Below are positions 46,790-58,079 of a stretch of 64,000 nt of DNA, in pieces. Positions within the stretch are counted from its first letter, which is position 1. Each line of letters begins with the position of its first letter. The notes beneath the pieces are model-generated. The model saw nothing but the letters and a program-made list of their open reading frames with translations, had not been told where the DNA came from and did not search any database. A program made the position numbers and the translations under genes. Source of the DNA: Lycorma delicatula (taxonomy: Eukaryota; Arthropoda; Insecta; Hemiptera; Fulgoridae); NCBI RefSeq assembly GCF_047948215.1, contig NC_134456.1, forward strand, positions 192,461,034 to 192,525,033, written 5' to 3'.

Positions 46790-48310
46790 CGACAAAATTC
46801 GGACTTCATATTGAGCTATTAGTGCCTGGATGGCTGATGTAGGATTGGAACTAGCACCAGAAAAGACACAGAAAGTCTTAATTACTACTAGCAAACAACG
46901 TCCACCCTGATCGTTGAAATAGAGGGAAGGAGGATTGTGTCAAAGCCTGCCATCAGATATTTGGGGATATGAGTTGATGAGTGGCTTAGTTTTGGGACCC
47001 ACATCTTGGAAACCAGAGAGAAAGCAGAAAGAGTAATGCATACGGTTGCGGCTTTCCTCCCGAACACAACAGGACCTAGTAAGCAGAGGAGGAGGCTTCT
47101 GTTAAGCATGACGTACTCCTCACTATTATATGATGTGGAGATTTGGGCTAGTGCATTAAGACGTGGCAGATACAAGGGAGTGTTAGACTCACTGTATCAG
47201 AAGTGTTGCCTGCAGATAACATCCGCCTATCGGACGATATCTTGCGAGGCAGTGGAGGTACTGGTGGGGGCAATGCTGGTTGATCTACTGATAGCCCTTA
47301 GAGTGAAACGAGTGCAAAATAGGAGGTTGCCATTCCAGGAGAAAAAGGAACAACTTCAGGCCTACACCATGGAACTGATAGTGCATACGGCAGGAGCGGT
47401 GGGACATAGGCCAGAAGGGTTGGTGGACCCATCATCTAATTGGGAACATTTGAGCTTGGTGTGAGAGGAAACATGGCCAAATTAATTTCTTCATTATCCA
47501 GTTTTTGGTAGGACACGGGGGTTACAGGGCGTACCTTTATAGGATTGCCCTGGACCACTCGAACCATTGTCTGGTCTGTGATGATGAGGAGGAAACTGTG
47601 CACCATGTTCTTTTTTCTTGTGTGCAATTTGAAGCTGTTTGACGGTGTATGTTGGATGTACTGGATTGTGAGGATATATGTTCACACTGGAGAAACTCTT
47701 GCGCGTCATTGTAATGGGAGAACAGCAGTGGATGGAAATAGCAAGTTTCAATAAGTACATAATGGAAGAGCTAAGAGCTGCAGAAGAAGCCCAAAGGAGA
47801 TGCTGGAGGGTGCTGGGGTGAACAGGCCCACAGCCAAGGGCGTCCTGTGTGTCTGGAGGTTGCCTTCATGAGGTGAATCCATGAGCACTCTGTTCTTGGT
47901 GCTCGATGACATTCTCATTACTACGGAAAACAGTTGCCACTTGGTAAGTACTGGGCTGGTAAGTTCTGTGTTTGTAAGTCTGTTTGTGTGATGTGTGTGA
48001 TTTTTTACTCCTGCCGTTGGTTGTTGTGGTTGCATGAGTGTGTGTTATCATGAGTGTTCACAGTATGTAAAAAAAATTCCTGTGTTGTGAGAGTATGTGT
48101 CTGGATGTTTTAGTTGTGATTGTGTGTGTGGTTGTTTCTCCCCTTTCTAAAGTAATGCTGCAAAGCGATTCCCAGGGGAGGGGTGCAAACCCAGGGGTGG
48201 AGGTTTTGTTGGTAGTGCGCAGGAACACATACGCACTTGTACCTTGTGGAACCTGTTCGAGTCACACATTGCTTTGGTGCCCATAAATGGGGTTCCTTCA
48301 CCTATATTAA
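46790..48310 (+). mobile_element. R1-like non-LTR retrotransposon, 3' fragment
   Basis: 5' truncated. The ORF2 C-terminal half reads ADVGLELAPEKTQKVLITTS (46835-46895), a frameshift, then AERVMHTVAAFLPNTTGPSK (47024-47083), MTYSSLLYDVEIWASALRRG and ITSAYRTISCEAVEVLVGAM. It ends with HRIGLDHSNHCLVCDDEEET and a C-x2-C...H-x4-C finger (47530-47630). The trailer runs to about 48310 and resembles the end of the element at 12.1-15.65 kb. Frameshifts occur near 46900 and 47480. Confidence 0.8.
47006..47464 (+). pseudogene. R1-like ORF2 C-terminal domain fragment
   Basis: A 152-codon open stretch with ETREKAERVMHTVAAFLPN and LYDVEIWASALRRGRYKG. It corresponds to the segment after the RT in R1-clade ORF2. 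No catalytic RT motif is left. Confidence 0.75.
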
Positions 48311-48362
48311 AAAAAAAATCTGGTATTAAATACATGCTTGTAAACTTATTCATGAATTAAGA

Positions 48363-48560
48363 TTGAAACTGTACCTCACTACAACTGTGCAGCAACTGAA
48401 GGAGAGACAACGAGCTGTCAGCAGAGGACAGTGGCCTCCATGTTCTCCAGAGTTGTCTACTTGTGATTTTTTTCTGTGGGGCTACTTAAAGGAAAGAGTT
48501 TATGCATCTAATCCCCACTATACTGATGAACTGAAGGTGAACATTCAACAAGAAATGTAA
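48363..48560 (+). pseudogene. mariner-superfamily transposase, C-terminal fragment
   Basis: It reads AVSRGQWPPCSPELSTCDFF followed by LWGYLKERVYASNPHYTDEL. This corresponds to the PPRSPDLTPCDFFLWGYLKE block with the third catalytic Asp preserved (CDFF). PPRSP is changed to PPCSP. It ends at EM-stop. No terminal repeats. Confidence 0.8.
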
Positions 48561-48859
48561 TAAACTACAATGTTTTGCATCAGACGATTCTCAGTATGAT
48601 GCCAAGGGTGGTCATTTTGAACATCTTTTGTAACATAAATGCAACATTTAAATTAAGTTTTATGTTTTTCGTATTTAATTTATCTGTATCACTCATAAAA
48701 TTTCATTCCAACATAATCTACTGATTCTGCAGCAGTTACGTTATGGGTTTGGTTCTATGTTACCCTGAATAAGGTGATATTTAAATTTTTTCATTCTTTA
48801 ATAAAAAAACTAGGAATTATTTTAAGTTGATATCATCCATATAATGTTATTTTTTCCAG
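48561..48859. other. intron sequence; ends in a splice acceptor
   Basis: AT-rich. TATTTTTTCCAG at 48848-48859 is a good acceptor. CAGCAG at 48857-48862 gives a NAGNAG tandem site. Confidence 0.6.
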
Positions 48860-48949
48860 CAGAAATTTGCAAAAATAAGCCAAAAACAAGAAGCAGAGAA
48901 AATAATGATAATTTCATTAAGCTACCATGTCAGTGTCAGAAAAAAATAC
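48860..48949 (+). CDS. exon of CENP-C-like host gene (visible exon 4)
   Basis: A 90-nt phase 1-to-1 exon with donor GTAAGT at 48950. It reads AEICKNKPKTRSRENNDNFI then KLPCQCQKKI. It starts with another short basic patch (KPKTRSRE). The acceptor region CAGCAG could also be used 3 nt later, which would drop the alanine. It joins exon 52636 as C|AG (glutamine). Confidence 0.75.
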
Positions 48950-49729
48950 GTAAGTATTAAATAATTTTTTTTTTTACATTGCTTTTATTCTACTGTTTCT
49001 GTAATGTTTCTATAATTTATGCAGGAATGTAATGATGCAAGAAATTACATCTTGGCTAAATTGTTTAATAAAGAAGATATTTTTATAAGGTGGTCTGGAT
49101 TAAAAAAAAAAAGTTATTTTTAAAAAGTGAACATCATTTAGGTGCTGCATTTTTTATGTTCAGTGGTATGTTTGGTTTACGCACATCCAACTGGATGAAA
49201 GTCCTAGTGGTAGATTTCAGTACATTGAATTATACTTCCATTAGTCAGAGTACAATAAAAGTAGACTGTTAAAAGGGTAAAAAGGAAATAATTAGGGAGC
49301 ATATTGACTGTGAGAATTGAAGTACTTTTATATTAAAATTCTCTTGATTCTTGTATAGTGGGTTTGGAAGAAGCAGAAGATAAAATTTTTTGCAAATAAC
49401 CTCAAAACCTGTTGATTTTTGCAAAAAAAATCCTTTAGTCCTTTTTAAAGTTTACAACGTTATTGCAGTTAAGAATTATTCTTTTATTCTTAAGATAAAT
49501 AACACGTATGACATTTTAAAATTTTTACAGTTTCCTTTCCTGGCCTAGAAAATGGTTCTTGTTTGTTTTTTTAAGTGAAAAATAGAGAATCTAATAAATA
49601 AACTTGAAAAGTTTCAGAGAAATTATTCCCTGCAGTGTTACTTACATGGCGTCTTAACAAAGTATGCAAGAGATCTGTAATTTCATAAATATATTTTTTA
49701 GAATGAATCCTGTTATGAGTTAAAAAGGA
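48950..49729. other. intron sequence; no gene seen
   Basis: A short open stretch at 49090-49272 has no known similarity. Confidence 0.5.
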
Positions 49730-49734
49730 GAAGG

Positions 49735-50480
49735 GGCCAAAGACTTAAATAATTTTCCTGGTGGTGCCGGGGATTATCCAACTCTAGTAACAAGGGGTGT
49801 CGCCCTTGACAAAGTACAATGTAGGAAGAAAGTTAAGGGGAAACTTAAAGTAAAGTTAAGGGTAAACTTGCAAGTATGAATTATATTAACATTGTTGTAC
49901 TCTTTAGTAAATTTAATTACATGATGCTGGTAACTATTTCCCGGCGTCTTAACCAATTGTAACCAAAATTAAATGACATCAGTGAATCATATTCAGACTT
50001 CATTATACAAAAGTTCATAAAAATGGATTTATCCATTGTGAAGATATCAAGCAAACTGATAACTGACAGAAAAAAAATAGGCTTCCCCATCCATAAATGA
50101 GATTACATAGTAAAAATGGAAAATGTAATGGAATCATCTAATTAGTTCAAGAATGTGACTTTGAATGCTGAAGTGACAAAAAAGCAAATAATGGGTTTTT
50201 GTTTCTCTACTCTTTATATCGTGTTTTGAATAAGACCAGTTACCATTAGAAGTTCCTACTTTTATGGGCATTAAATTAAGTGAAAAAGTTAACCTGGAGT
50301 AAAATTTTGAGATGCTATTCTGTGAGGTTCCTATATTGTTGCCTCCTTGACTGATTATTACCAAAATTAAATTGCAACAATGGCCTAAATACATAATCAT
50401 CATGCCAAATATCATCCAAATTGGTTGTTTCAGTCTGGAGTTATCAAGCAAAAAACTGGTTAATGTACATATGTATGGGT
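49735..50480. repeat. unclassified repeat with two degenerate direct units
   Basis: Contains CCTGGTGGTGCCGGGGATTA (49758-49777) and two similar blocks, each with ACCAAAATTAAAT followed by a CATCA/CAACA run, CAAATATC-like text and ATCAAGCAAA (about 49955-50060 and 50345-50460). Class unknown. CCTGGTGGTGCC is also the sort of sequence found in the tail of the tRNA-derived repeat near 52000, so they may be related. Confidence 0.35.
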
Positions 50481-51030
50481 GTTAACATATACTTTTGAAA
50501 TTTGTCAATGCTAAATTGTGTTTTTGGTATAAGGGAGATCATGGAATATCAAGATTTGCAAAAAAATCCTGACATTCAAAATTTAACCTGATTAGCATAA
50601 TTTCCCCTACGTAGTTAGCTATACAGTTGGGAAAGTACTAATTACGTCTTTTAAACTAGTAAAATTACTTACTAAGAGAATAAGCAGGAAGACTTCAGTA
50701 GCAATCACAGCTACTTATCAGCTAATGCTAACATGGAAATCGCCAGTTGCTGATCTGGTTCCATTTTGGTTCCTTGGTTCCTGCTGTCACTTCAAGTAAA
50801 CATTTTTTTGTTAACGCTGTAGGATGATGGCTTTGCTTAAGGAATTATTTCCTATTTACGGGTTGCACAAAACTAAATAATGGGTGTGATTTAAATTAAC
50901 TCCCTATTTTAAAATACTTAGAAGTTATTATGGTAATTTTTGTCTCAAATTTTTTGTTCTGATCTTTAGTATGTGAAAATGTATGAAAACTACTCCAATT
51001 ACTTGAAGACTGCATCCTGTCAGGATGGAG
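50481..51030. other. intron sequence; no gene seen
   Basis: AT-rich to moderate GC. No coding similarity. Confidence 0.5.
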
Positions 51031-51039
51031 TTGGGGAGA

Positions 51040-51665
51040 TTATGTTGGCTTGGTATGAAGATTGTTCAGCCTATCCTCTGGAGTGATGAAGTGGTATTTC
51101 ATATCAGTAGGTTGTGAACTGTTAACAACTGCCACTATTGGGCGGGAGAAGATCCTCATTTCATATCTGAAAAAATGCAGAATCAGCCCAAAGCAATAAT
51201 GTGATGTGGGATCCATTCCACTGAATTATGGGTCCATTTATTCTTTGCAATATCATGAATGCTGTAAGGTAAGGTACCGTTACCATGCTACAAGATGAAA
51301 TCTGGCCAGTTATCAATGCGTGGGAGAATGTTGAAGATTTGATTTTCATGTGAGATGGTGCCCCTCCACATTCTGCTATTGTTGTTTGTGAATGACTGAA
51401 TGTCCACTTTCCCAGAAGACTGGTCATCATAGTCTGCATGGTGGCCAACGAGGGGTCCTGATTTAACTTCCTGTGAATTTTTTATTTGGGATTGATTAGA
51501 CCAAGTCTGCTCTACCAAACCAAAGACTTGGAAGAACTTGAAGGATGAATACGAGATGTTATATGTCATCCATTCCACAAAAGTTTCTTATGAAATCAGT
51601 TGATGCAATTCCTGGGCAGCTTGGGAAACTGTTAGTGAAATCTCATGCCCATATATTTTAAATAG
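51040..51665 (+). pseudogene. mariner-superfamily transposase, catalytic-to-C-terminal relic
   Basis: The + strand reads WSDEVVFHISRL (51080-51115, the first catalytic D box), VNNCHYWAGEDPHFISEKMQ (51121-51180) and QPKAIM. It then continues with FLMKSVDAIPGQLGKLL (51586-51640), the family's C-terminal helix. Between them are frameshifts and stops. The third Asp block reads GVLI-x-LPVNFLFG in degraded form. No terminal repeats were identified. Confidence 0.7.
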
Positions 51666-51954
51666 TACCTCGTGCTAAACACCTTCCTCTCTTATTCATT
51701 TCTTTTAAAAATTCTAGTTAATCAAGTTTATTTTAAAATGGGAAGTAACTTTTTTATTACCCTGAAAAAAGCTTGTTCTTTTTCCAATTTGCAATTAGGT
51801 TTCTACTTTTTTTAATATTTAACTACATAAAAATAAAAAAATATTGTAAAAGTCTGGAGTTACATAGAATAGTAATTCAAATTCCTATTAATAGGTTACC
51901 AGAAAACGAATAGGGAAGAGAAAAGCATTAGTACAATGCTGAATAATTATTAAA
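51665..51954. other. no gene seen
   Basis: AT-rich. No repeat recognised. Confidence 0.4.
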
Positions 51955-51959
51955 GTATA

Positions 51960-52100
51960 TTGCCGATCTCCATGACATTATTGCCGGTCATGCCTGACCG
52001 GGATTCAAATCCGGGAAAACGGGCAGGCATGGCGTTTTTCATAAGCTATAAAATTCCATTCTTCATATCCCAGGCACAAGCTTATATGGTGATATCAAGC
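51960..52100 (+). repeat. tRNA-derived repeat fragment (B box, GC-rich hairpin)
   Basis: GGGATTCAAATCC (52000-52012) fits the pol III B box. It sits in an inverted repeat with arms CATGCCTG and CAGGCATG (about 51989-52031). Downstream it reads GGCATGGCGTTTTTCATAAG, GCTATAAAATTCCATTC and ATCCCAGGCACAAGC, like SINE or RTE tails I recall from insects. No A box in the normal place. Confidence 0.5.
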
Positions 52101-52635
52101 AAAAAATAAAATTAGGCTTTTATTTATTTATAAACTCCAATATTACTTTTCCTGTTCTGTAACTATTTTGGAGCTTACCAATATTAAATAATTAACTAAA
52201 TATTTATCAATACTAAATTTGTAATCAAGAAATAAAATTTAATAATTTTAACAGATTTCAATATGATAGTCTGTACAAAGAAATAGAAGTTATCAAGTAA
52301 CAGAATTTTAGAAGAAGCATATTGTAAAAAAAATTTATTGGCGCAACCCAATTGTGTAAAGTTAAATTAAAATTTTTGAAAACTAGTTTTGATTAATTAG
52401 CTTTGCCCACTTTCAGTATTGTTTATTGCACTGGATTTGTGTAGGATGTTATTTATTATTAAACAAACAGTGTGAAAATTATTATTATTAAATAATTAAG
52501 TAAAAAAGTATTAAGTAATACTTAAATAATTAAGTAAAAAAAATAAAATAATTAAAACATAATAATTGTGTAAATAATTGAGTAAATAAAAATTCTTTGC
52601 TGTAATTGTCTTTGATGTTTTTTTTTTATTTTCAG
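52100..52635. other. intron sequence; ends in a splice acceptor
   Basis: Very AT-rich. TTTTTTTTATTTTCAG (52620-52635) is a strong acceptor. Confidence 0.7.
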
Positions 52636-52796
52636 AGTGTTTTGGTCCTTATAGTGATGGTTCATATGCCTCTAAAAGGATTCTGGGAAAGGGTGTTGAA
52701 ATACAGAAGTGTTTAAAGCATGAAAAAAGCTTGATGGCTGGTTTTATTAGAATTCATGGTGATAGTTCTATGTCTGGGAAAGCTACAAATAATACA
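52636..52796 (+). CDS. exon of CENP-C-like host gene (visible exon 5, cupin start)
   Basis: 161 nt, phase 1 in, phase 0 out, donor GTAATG at 52797. It reads CFGPYSDGSYASKRILGKGV, then EIQKCLKHEKSLMAGFIRIH and GDSSMSGKATNNT. With the next exon it forms a strand pattern like the cupin fold of CENP-C/Mif2. The LMAGFIRIHGDSS part resembles the F-S-T-G-x-I-x-L-x-P strand that opens the barrel in CENP-C, and the polar loop precedes the next strand. Cupins of CENP-C dimerise the protein. Exact homology needs a profile search. Confidence 0.75.
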
Positions 52797-54173
52797 GTAA
52801 TGACTGGCTTTGTATATTATGTTATTTTTTAAATATTTAGTTACTGCCTCATTCAGTTGGATATTCAGTTCCTGTTGAGATATATAACTGATGTCACAGT
52901 AAGATAGGAAAGTTACAAGGACACCAACAGTGTGATAATCTTATTTGTCACACCATCTGTGGTTCTTCTAATTGATCATTTATGGATTAATCATTATTGT
53001 GCATTGCCATTTTATCTGCATTCTCTTTCTATATATATTTTAGTCCAGAGAAAAAGTTGAAGTGATCACTGTTTCATATCTATTTGTCATATTTTGTTAA
53101 ACTTATGTGTGGTCCATATAGTAATTTTCTCATCTTTTCTTTGGTTTTGCTCTTCTCAATTTAGTGGTTTATAGCGAAGTTCTCAAATTTTTCTCTCTGA
53201 GTCTATTTGTATTAATATTATGCTCCTGATGATATACATTTATTTTTTTCTCTGTAATTTGCATAGGAGTGATCAATATTTGACTTATCTTAATTTTTTC
53301 ATTTCTTACTAATATTACTAGAATTAAGAAATGTAAATTTTACTCTATTCTATCTTCATTTACAGTTCTGTTATTCATGTTAGAAAATGGTTCTAAATGT
53401 TAGAAATGGAGCCACATAGTACATCTCCATTTGACTAACTAATAAGGAATGCAGTTTGTACTGTACTAAAGAAAAGTAGAGAGAAAAAGAGAGACACACA
53501 GAGTATGAAAGTTAAACCAAAAAAGATATTCCCTCCCGTAGGAAGGGAGGGAATATTTTTTACTTTATTTATCCAAGGGTAGTGATAACTATTAAACATT
53601 TTTATGGTAGAAACCTTTCACAGAATAAATAATTGAACATTTTAAATAGAATTAGAACTCTAAATATGCTACTCCCTGTATTGTTAAAGGATTGTAACTC
53701 AGTACTATAGTATGAGGGTTAGAGTATTTTTTCATAACTAATTTATGTCAGGCTGAATATGTGATAAATTTTTAGTTTAGTAGTTTAGTGGTGGCAGAAA
53801 ATGTTGAGTGTGGTTTAGTTTATTAATAATATGATTTTAGTTTTTCTATGATTTTGGAAGTTATAATTGATCCACAATAAATGCAAAAAAAAAATGATTG
53901 ACAGCTATTTTGGTCAGTTTATGGCAGATATCCTGGTATTATAAAAGTTTTCTCTTAAGTGGTCTTCACTTGGAGGTGATTATAGTATCATTATAGCTTT
54001 ATTGTTATTAGTCTAAATAACATGTCACTGATATAATTTTATCCTTTATCAGTGAACAAATGTCTATTCCATAAAACCTTGCAAATTCATTATTGCTGGC
54101 TAATGAGCTAATTCTTTAGTTTCAATTTAATTTCACTCAAAACAAATAGAGAAAATGTTTTGCTACCCAATTA
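52797..54173. other. intron sequence; one strong GC hairpin, no gene seen
   Basis: AT-rich. Contains the hairpin at 53519-53561 (listed separately). Confidence 0.6.
53519..53561. repeat. perfect short inverted repeat in intron
   Basis: ATATTCCCTCCC and GGGAGGGAATAT pair around a short loop (GTAGGAA region). With the flanking A and T runs the stem is about 18 bp with one mismatch. It may be the end of a small repeat; no known RNA. Confidence 0.6.
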
Positions 54174-55505
54174 CGAGGGTTATTTTTTTTTTCAAGGTCC
54201 AATCGGTCACGAAATAAAAACCTGCACAAAAATCGGATGAACCTTTGCGCATGTGTTGCACAGCATCTAGTATGGCCTTCAATCACGACGTGTCACTTCG
54301 TTTAGTTCTGAACACGCAGCTAGCACGTAAACATGTCTACAACAATAGGATCTCTCGCCAAGTGTGAAGTGCGTGCGGTAATTCGATTTCTTCAGGCTGA
54401 GGGGTGTAATGCAGCTGAAATTCATAGACGAATAAGTAATGTGTATGGTGAAACTTCAATGAGTAACAGTAAAGTACGACAATGGTGCAGGAACTTTAAA
54501 GCAGGACGTGCAGATGTTCATGATGCAGGCGGTCAGGGAAGGAAGCGAGTGTCAATTTCAATGATCTCGTTGAGCGAGTGGATGAGGCAATTCGAGAAAA
54601 TCGTCGGTTCACAATTTCTGTATTGAGTGATTTGTTTCCTGAAATTTCAAGGACAGCTCTTTACACCATTGTGAATGAGAGACTTCAGTACCGGAAACTG
54701 TGTGCGAAATAGGTTCCCAAGTTGCTGTCCGACCATCACAAAAGAATGATAATGGATGCCTCCTTAACGTTTCTCCAGTGCTACCACAATGAAGGAGAAG
54801 ATTTTTTGAACAAAATTGTCACAGGGGACGAGACATGGATCCATTTCGAAAATGAAGAAACAAAAGAACAATCTAAACAGTGGATGCATTTTCATTCTCC
54901 CAGTAAACCAAAGAAGTTCAAGCGAACCTTCTCCAACAGAAAGTGTACGGCTACTGTGTTATGGGACTGGAATGGAGTTCTCTTGGTGGAATTCATGGAA
55001 CGTGGTACGACCATTACTGCAGCCTCATACTGCGTGACTCTTCAATGTCTACGAAGGGCAATTCAGAATAAGCGGAGAGGAATGTTGTCATCAGGCATTG
55101 TCTTTCTCCATGACAATGCTCAGCCGCACACTGCAGCTGTAACAAAGAAGCTCCTGCAGTGTTTTCATTGGGAAGTGTTTGATCACCCACCATACAGCAC
55201 AGACTTGGCTCCACCTGATTTTCACCTCTTTGCTTACATGAAACGCTGACTAGGAGGACAATATTTTGGCACAGACATCGAGCTGCAGACCAGCATAGAA
55301 ACATGGCTGAAAAGACAGGCGACTCCGTTCTATTACGAGGGTATTGGAAAGTTGGTACCATGCTACGACAAATGTCTAAATCGGAATGGCGACTATGTAG
55401 AGAAATAGCGTAACTATGTAAGTACTTGTTACAAATAAAAAATTTTTTATTTTCACCGGTTTTAATTTCATGCCCGATCGGACCTTGAAAAAAAAATAAC
55501 CCTTG
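54174..55505 (+). mobile_element. mariner family A, copy A3 (best preserved)
   Basis: TA-flanked (54172-54173, 55506-55507). The left terminal repeat starts CGAGGGTTATTTTTTTTTCA and the right end is its near reverse complement (ACCTTGAAAAAAAAATAACC then CTTG). The transposase starts at 54333: MSTTIGSLAKCEVRAVIRFL, the HTH ISNVYGETSMSNSKVRQWCR, and NFKAGRADVHDAGGQGRKRV. After a short insertion/frameshift (54556-54575) the true frame resumes as NDLVERVDEAIRENRRFTIS. Then come VPKLLSDHHK, the first catalytic box VTGDETWIHFENEETKEQSK, FLHDNAQPHTAAVTKKLLQC and YSTDLAPPDFHLFAYMKR, followed by a TGA at 55247-55249 and then LGGQYFGTDIELQTSIETWL to VEK. Spacing from the second to the third D is 34 residues, the DD34D mariner type. 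A TAG in CAK-stop-VPK near 54711 adds another break. Not active. Confidence 0.95.
54333..55408 (+). pseudogene. mariner A3 transposase, near full length
   Basis: About 345 codons expected, present in pieces 54333-54565, 54575-54711, 54722-55249 and 55250-55408. The paired HTH domain is N-terminal (residues 1-90), then the DD34D catalytic domain (D near residue 165, then D and D 34 apart). All catalytic aspartates remain. One frameshift and two stops prevent full translation. Confidence 0.9.
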
Positions 55506-55614
55506 TAACTACAATTAGACCATTACAATGGCAATATATGTAAAACGCTTTTATAAAAAGTCATTTTAAAAAAAAAAACATTTTATAACACGTTTATAAA
55601 GTCAGTTTTGAGAA

Positions 55615-55865
55615 TCAGTATCAGAGAAATAGAGAAGATTTGAAGGAAATGGGCTTTACTCCATAAGACACTATAGACAAGATAAAATTAAACAAAGAGA
55701 TCAAGGAATTGCTTCACACTCGCAAGAAAGAAACACAACACAAATATTTTCAAGACCAGAAAGGGCATGGAGATTGGAACGTATGGAAAAATAATGGGTG
55801 GACTGCAAGGCCCGAACAGTCCCTTTGTAGAAATAAAAGATGAAAAAAAAGCCAGTTTTTACAAA
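55615..55865 (+). pseudogene. RTE-like ORF C-terminal remnant
   Basis: The + strand reads YREDLKEMGFTP (55630-55665), then DTIDKIKLNKEIKELLHTRK (55668-55727), and then a basic stretch KETQHKYFQDQKGHGDWNVW ending in a polar tail. This charge-rich pattern is like the C-terminus of the RTE-like element at 22.0 kb (TEVQEDLKELKISEEIIRER). No RT is present. Boundaries are unclear. Confidence 0.5.
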
Positions 55866-57060
55866 AACACTCGAAAAATTAATATTAGTAATGAAATGCC
55901 TTAACCAAATTATGGTAATTGATGGAATTTTCTTTTTGCATTAGATGAAAGAAGAGCCATACAGCTCTCAGCAACTTACCGTGATACTATTAATGATTTA
56001 AATGTAGTAAGTGTGGGAGGTGAAATATGATACTCTTCTTGATGGTTGTAGCTCAAATAGCACCAGACTTACTGCAATTCCTTTATCTAAATGAATAAAA
56101 AATTATATAGTAAAATAAATTTAATAAAGTAATTAAATAATGAATTAATTTAAAAAATAAATAATTAAAGAAGTGAAGGATTAAATTGTGTGCTTAAAAA
56201 ATTATTTGTTTATTTTTTCTGCGTCGTTTATTACTTAAGATTTTTACATTTATTATATTAAACTAATATGTCAAACATTTTAAATTGGTTGGCAGATGGC
56301 CTAAAATTTATCAACTAACCATAAAAAACATTATTAAATCAGGATGTTTGCCTGCAATCGCAAACCAACCAAAATGTTGGATTTTTTGTTTATTACATGC
56401 CAATTGTTTAAAAAGAATTTAGCTTAAAAACTTAATTTTGTGTAAAATTAAATGTAAAATCATAAAAAAACTTAACAAGTGTATCATTTAATTATAAATA
56501 AATATAATTGCACATCAACATCTTTGTACTGGTGTTTTCTATTTGCCATGTACTGAACCAGAAATTACAAGTTTCCTAATGTGTAATATCTGTTTAATAA
56601 CAACAAACACAAAAAATGTCCATGTATCTGAATTTGATTAATTCAATTAAATGTATTGATATACATTTTTCAGATTGCCAATCATACTTGATGGGCAGTC
56701 TGAGAAGAATGTTTCATACTTAAGATATTTTTAACTGAAATTTGTACTTCCAATTATAATCTAAAAACAATTGTTTTGTTAAGTTTTTATTCTAAAATTT
56801 GTTTTAATAAGGTGTTTGTACTCATATATGTTTGGTTACTGTTGTTTTTCAGTTAATATTTTTTATTTCTTCATTTTTATATGTTTATGATTATGAAATA
56901 ATTATATTTTTATATACTATATTTCCTCACTATGTAATGATAATGATTCTTTAACAATCAAAATGTTCATCTAATTTAACATTTTAAGTAAAATTAAAAA
57001 ATAAAAGGTTATTGTGAATTTCCTTGTTTTCAAATTTATTTCACTAACAAATTATTGCAG
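55866..57060. other. intron sequence; no gene seen
   Basis: AT-rich, nothing recognised. Confidence 0.5.
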
Positions 57061-57069
57061 CTCCCCTTT

Positions 57070-57830
57070 TGTATGTCAATAAGGCTTAACACATTCATTG
57101 CTTCTGAGAGCAATCAGTCATATTGCCACCAATGTGCCACCTGCCTACAGGACCAGCAGTTCTTAAGCTGACCAATGATATTCTGGCACCTGTTAATATC
57201 TGAGCTAGTACTGTATCATTGTCATTTGAGTATGAAGTGTAATATAATATGTAATTGGTTTTATATATTTTATTCTTCACTAGTAATTTTTACACTTGCT
57301 TTTGTGTTTCTTCATTTGTTTTTTCTTTTGTTTATTTAATTTGTGAACTATATTCTCGTAAATAAGTATACAATTGTTGTATTTTCATTAAATTTTTATC
57401 TAATTATTGAAAGAAAGAAAAATTAGTGACATTCTGGGGTCTTGTTATAAGGAATAAAGGTATGTAAATAAGGTATGTTAAGAAACAAATTATCTGCATT
57501 CAAATTCTTATATAGAAGATTGCCTGGATTGAAGATTGTGATTCTGAATTTAAATTTGAATTTTTGGAAAAAAATTCAAATTTAATTTATGACTTCATTC
57601 AGATATTACATTAAGATCTGTTAAATAAATTCTTTATTTAAAAATATTCTTTAAATTAAATATTTTTGTTGAATCTCATAGTCAGTATGAGAAATAAACT
57701 CATGTCAGTTCAAATTAACAGATTTGTAGAAATAAATGTAGAAGATATTTGCAATATTTCTGATAAAATTCTGCTCACAGAAATGGTAAAAACAGCCATT
57801 CTCCAACAGTGACACTAATGCTACTTCAAC
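57070..57830 (+). repeat. possible piggyBac-like 5' remnant, copy 1
   Basis: Starts near 57100 with a GC-richer block (GCCACCAATGTGCCACCTGC) and reaches 57706-57790, which reads FVEINVEDICNIS and LLTEMVKTAILQQ. The same coding stretch recurs at 58604-58700 (EVEINVEDIFDILNILPTEK). It resembles the I-x-DIFDIL...LPTE start of piggyBac-like transposases, but it is too short to be sure. Confidence 0.35.
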
Positions 57831-58079
57831 TATGTTACATAAGAGTATATAAATTGAAAGCTGTTGGTTCTTTGTAAATTGAACAGTTTAGTTGAAGATT
57901 ATACATATTTTCAAGAAAAAGACTTTCTTTTTTGCTAAATAAATAATAAATAGATAAATCTTAAGAAACAAATAATTCATAACAAATAATGATAATTTCA
58001 TTATATTTTAAGTATTGTGAATATTGCTTTGAAATAAATTTAATATTATGTACATAAGGTAAAAAAAAAAATGTGACCA

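Noticed and set aside
47436..48353. Minus-strand frames over the R1-like 3' end
   Set aside because: Antisense of ORF2 and trailer of the R1-like element.
51161..51578. Minus-strand frames at the 51-kb mariner relic
   Set aside because: The + strand carries the transposase similarity; the minus-strand frames are its shadows.
57095..57280. Minus-strand 61-codon frame
   Set aside because: No known similarity, short, overlaps a probable repeat.
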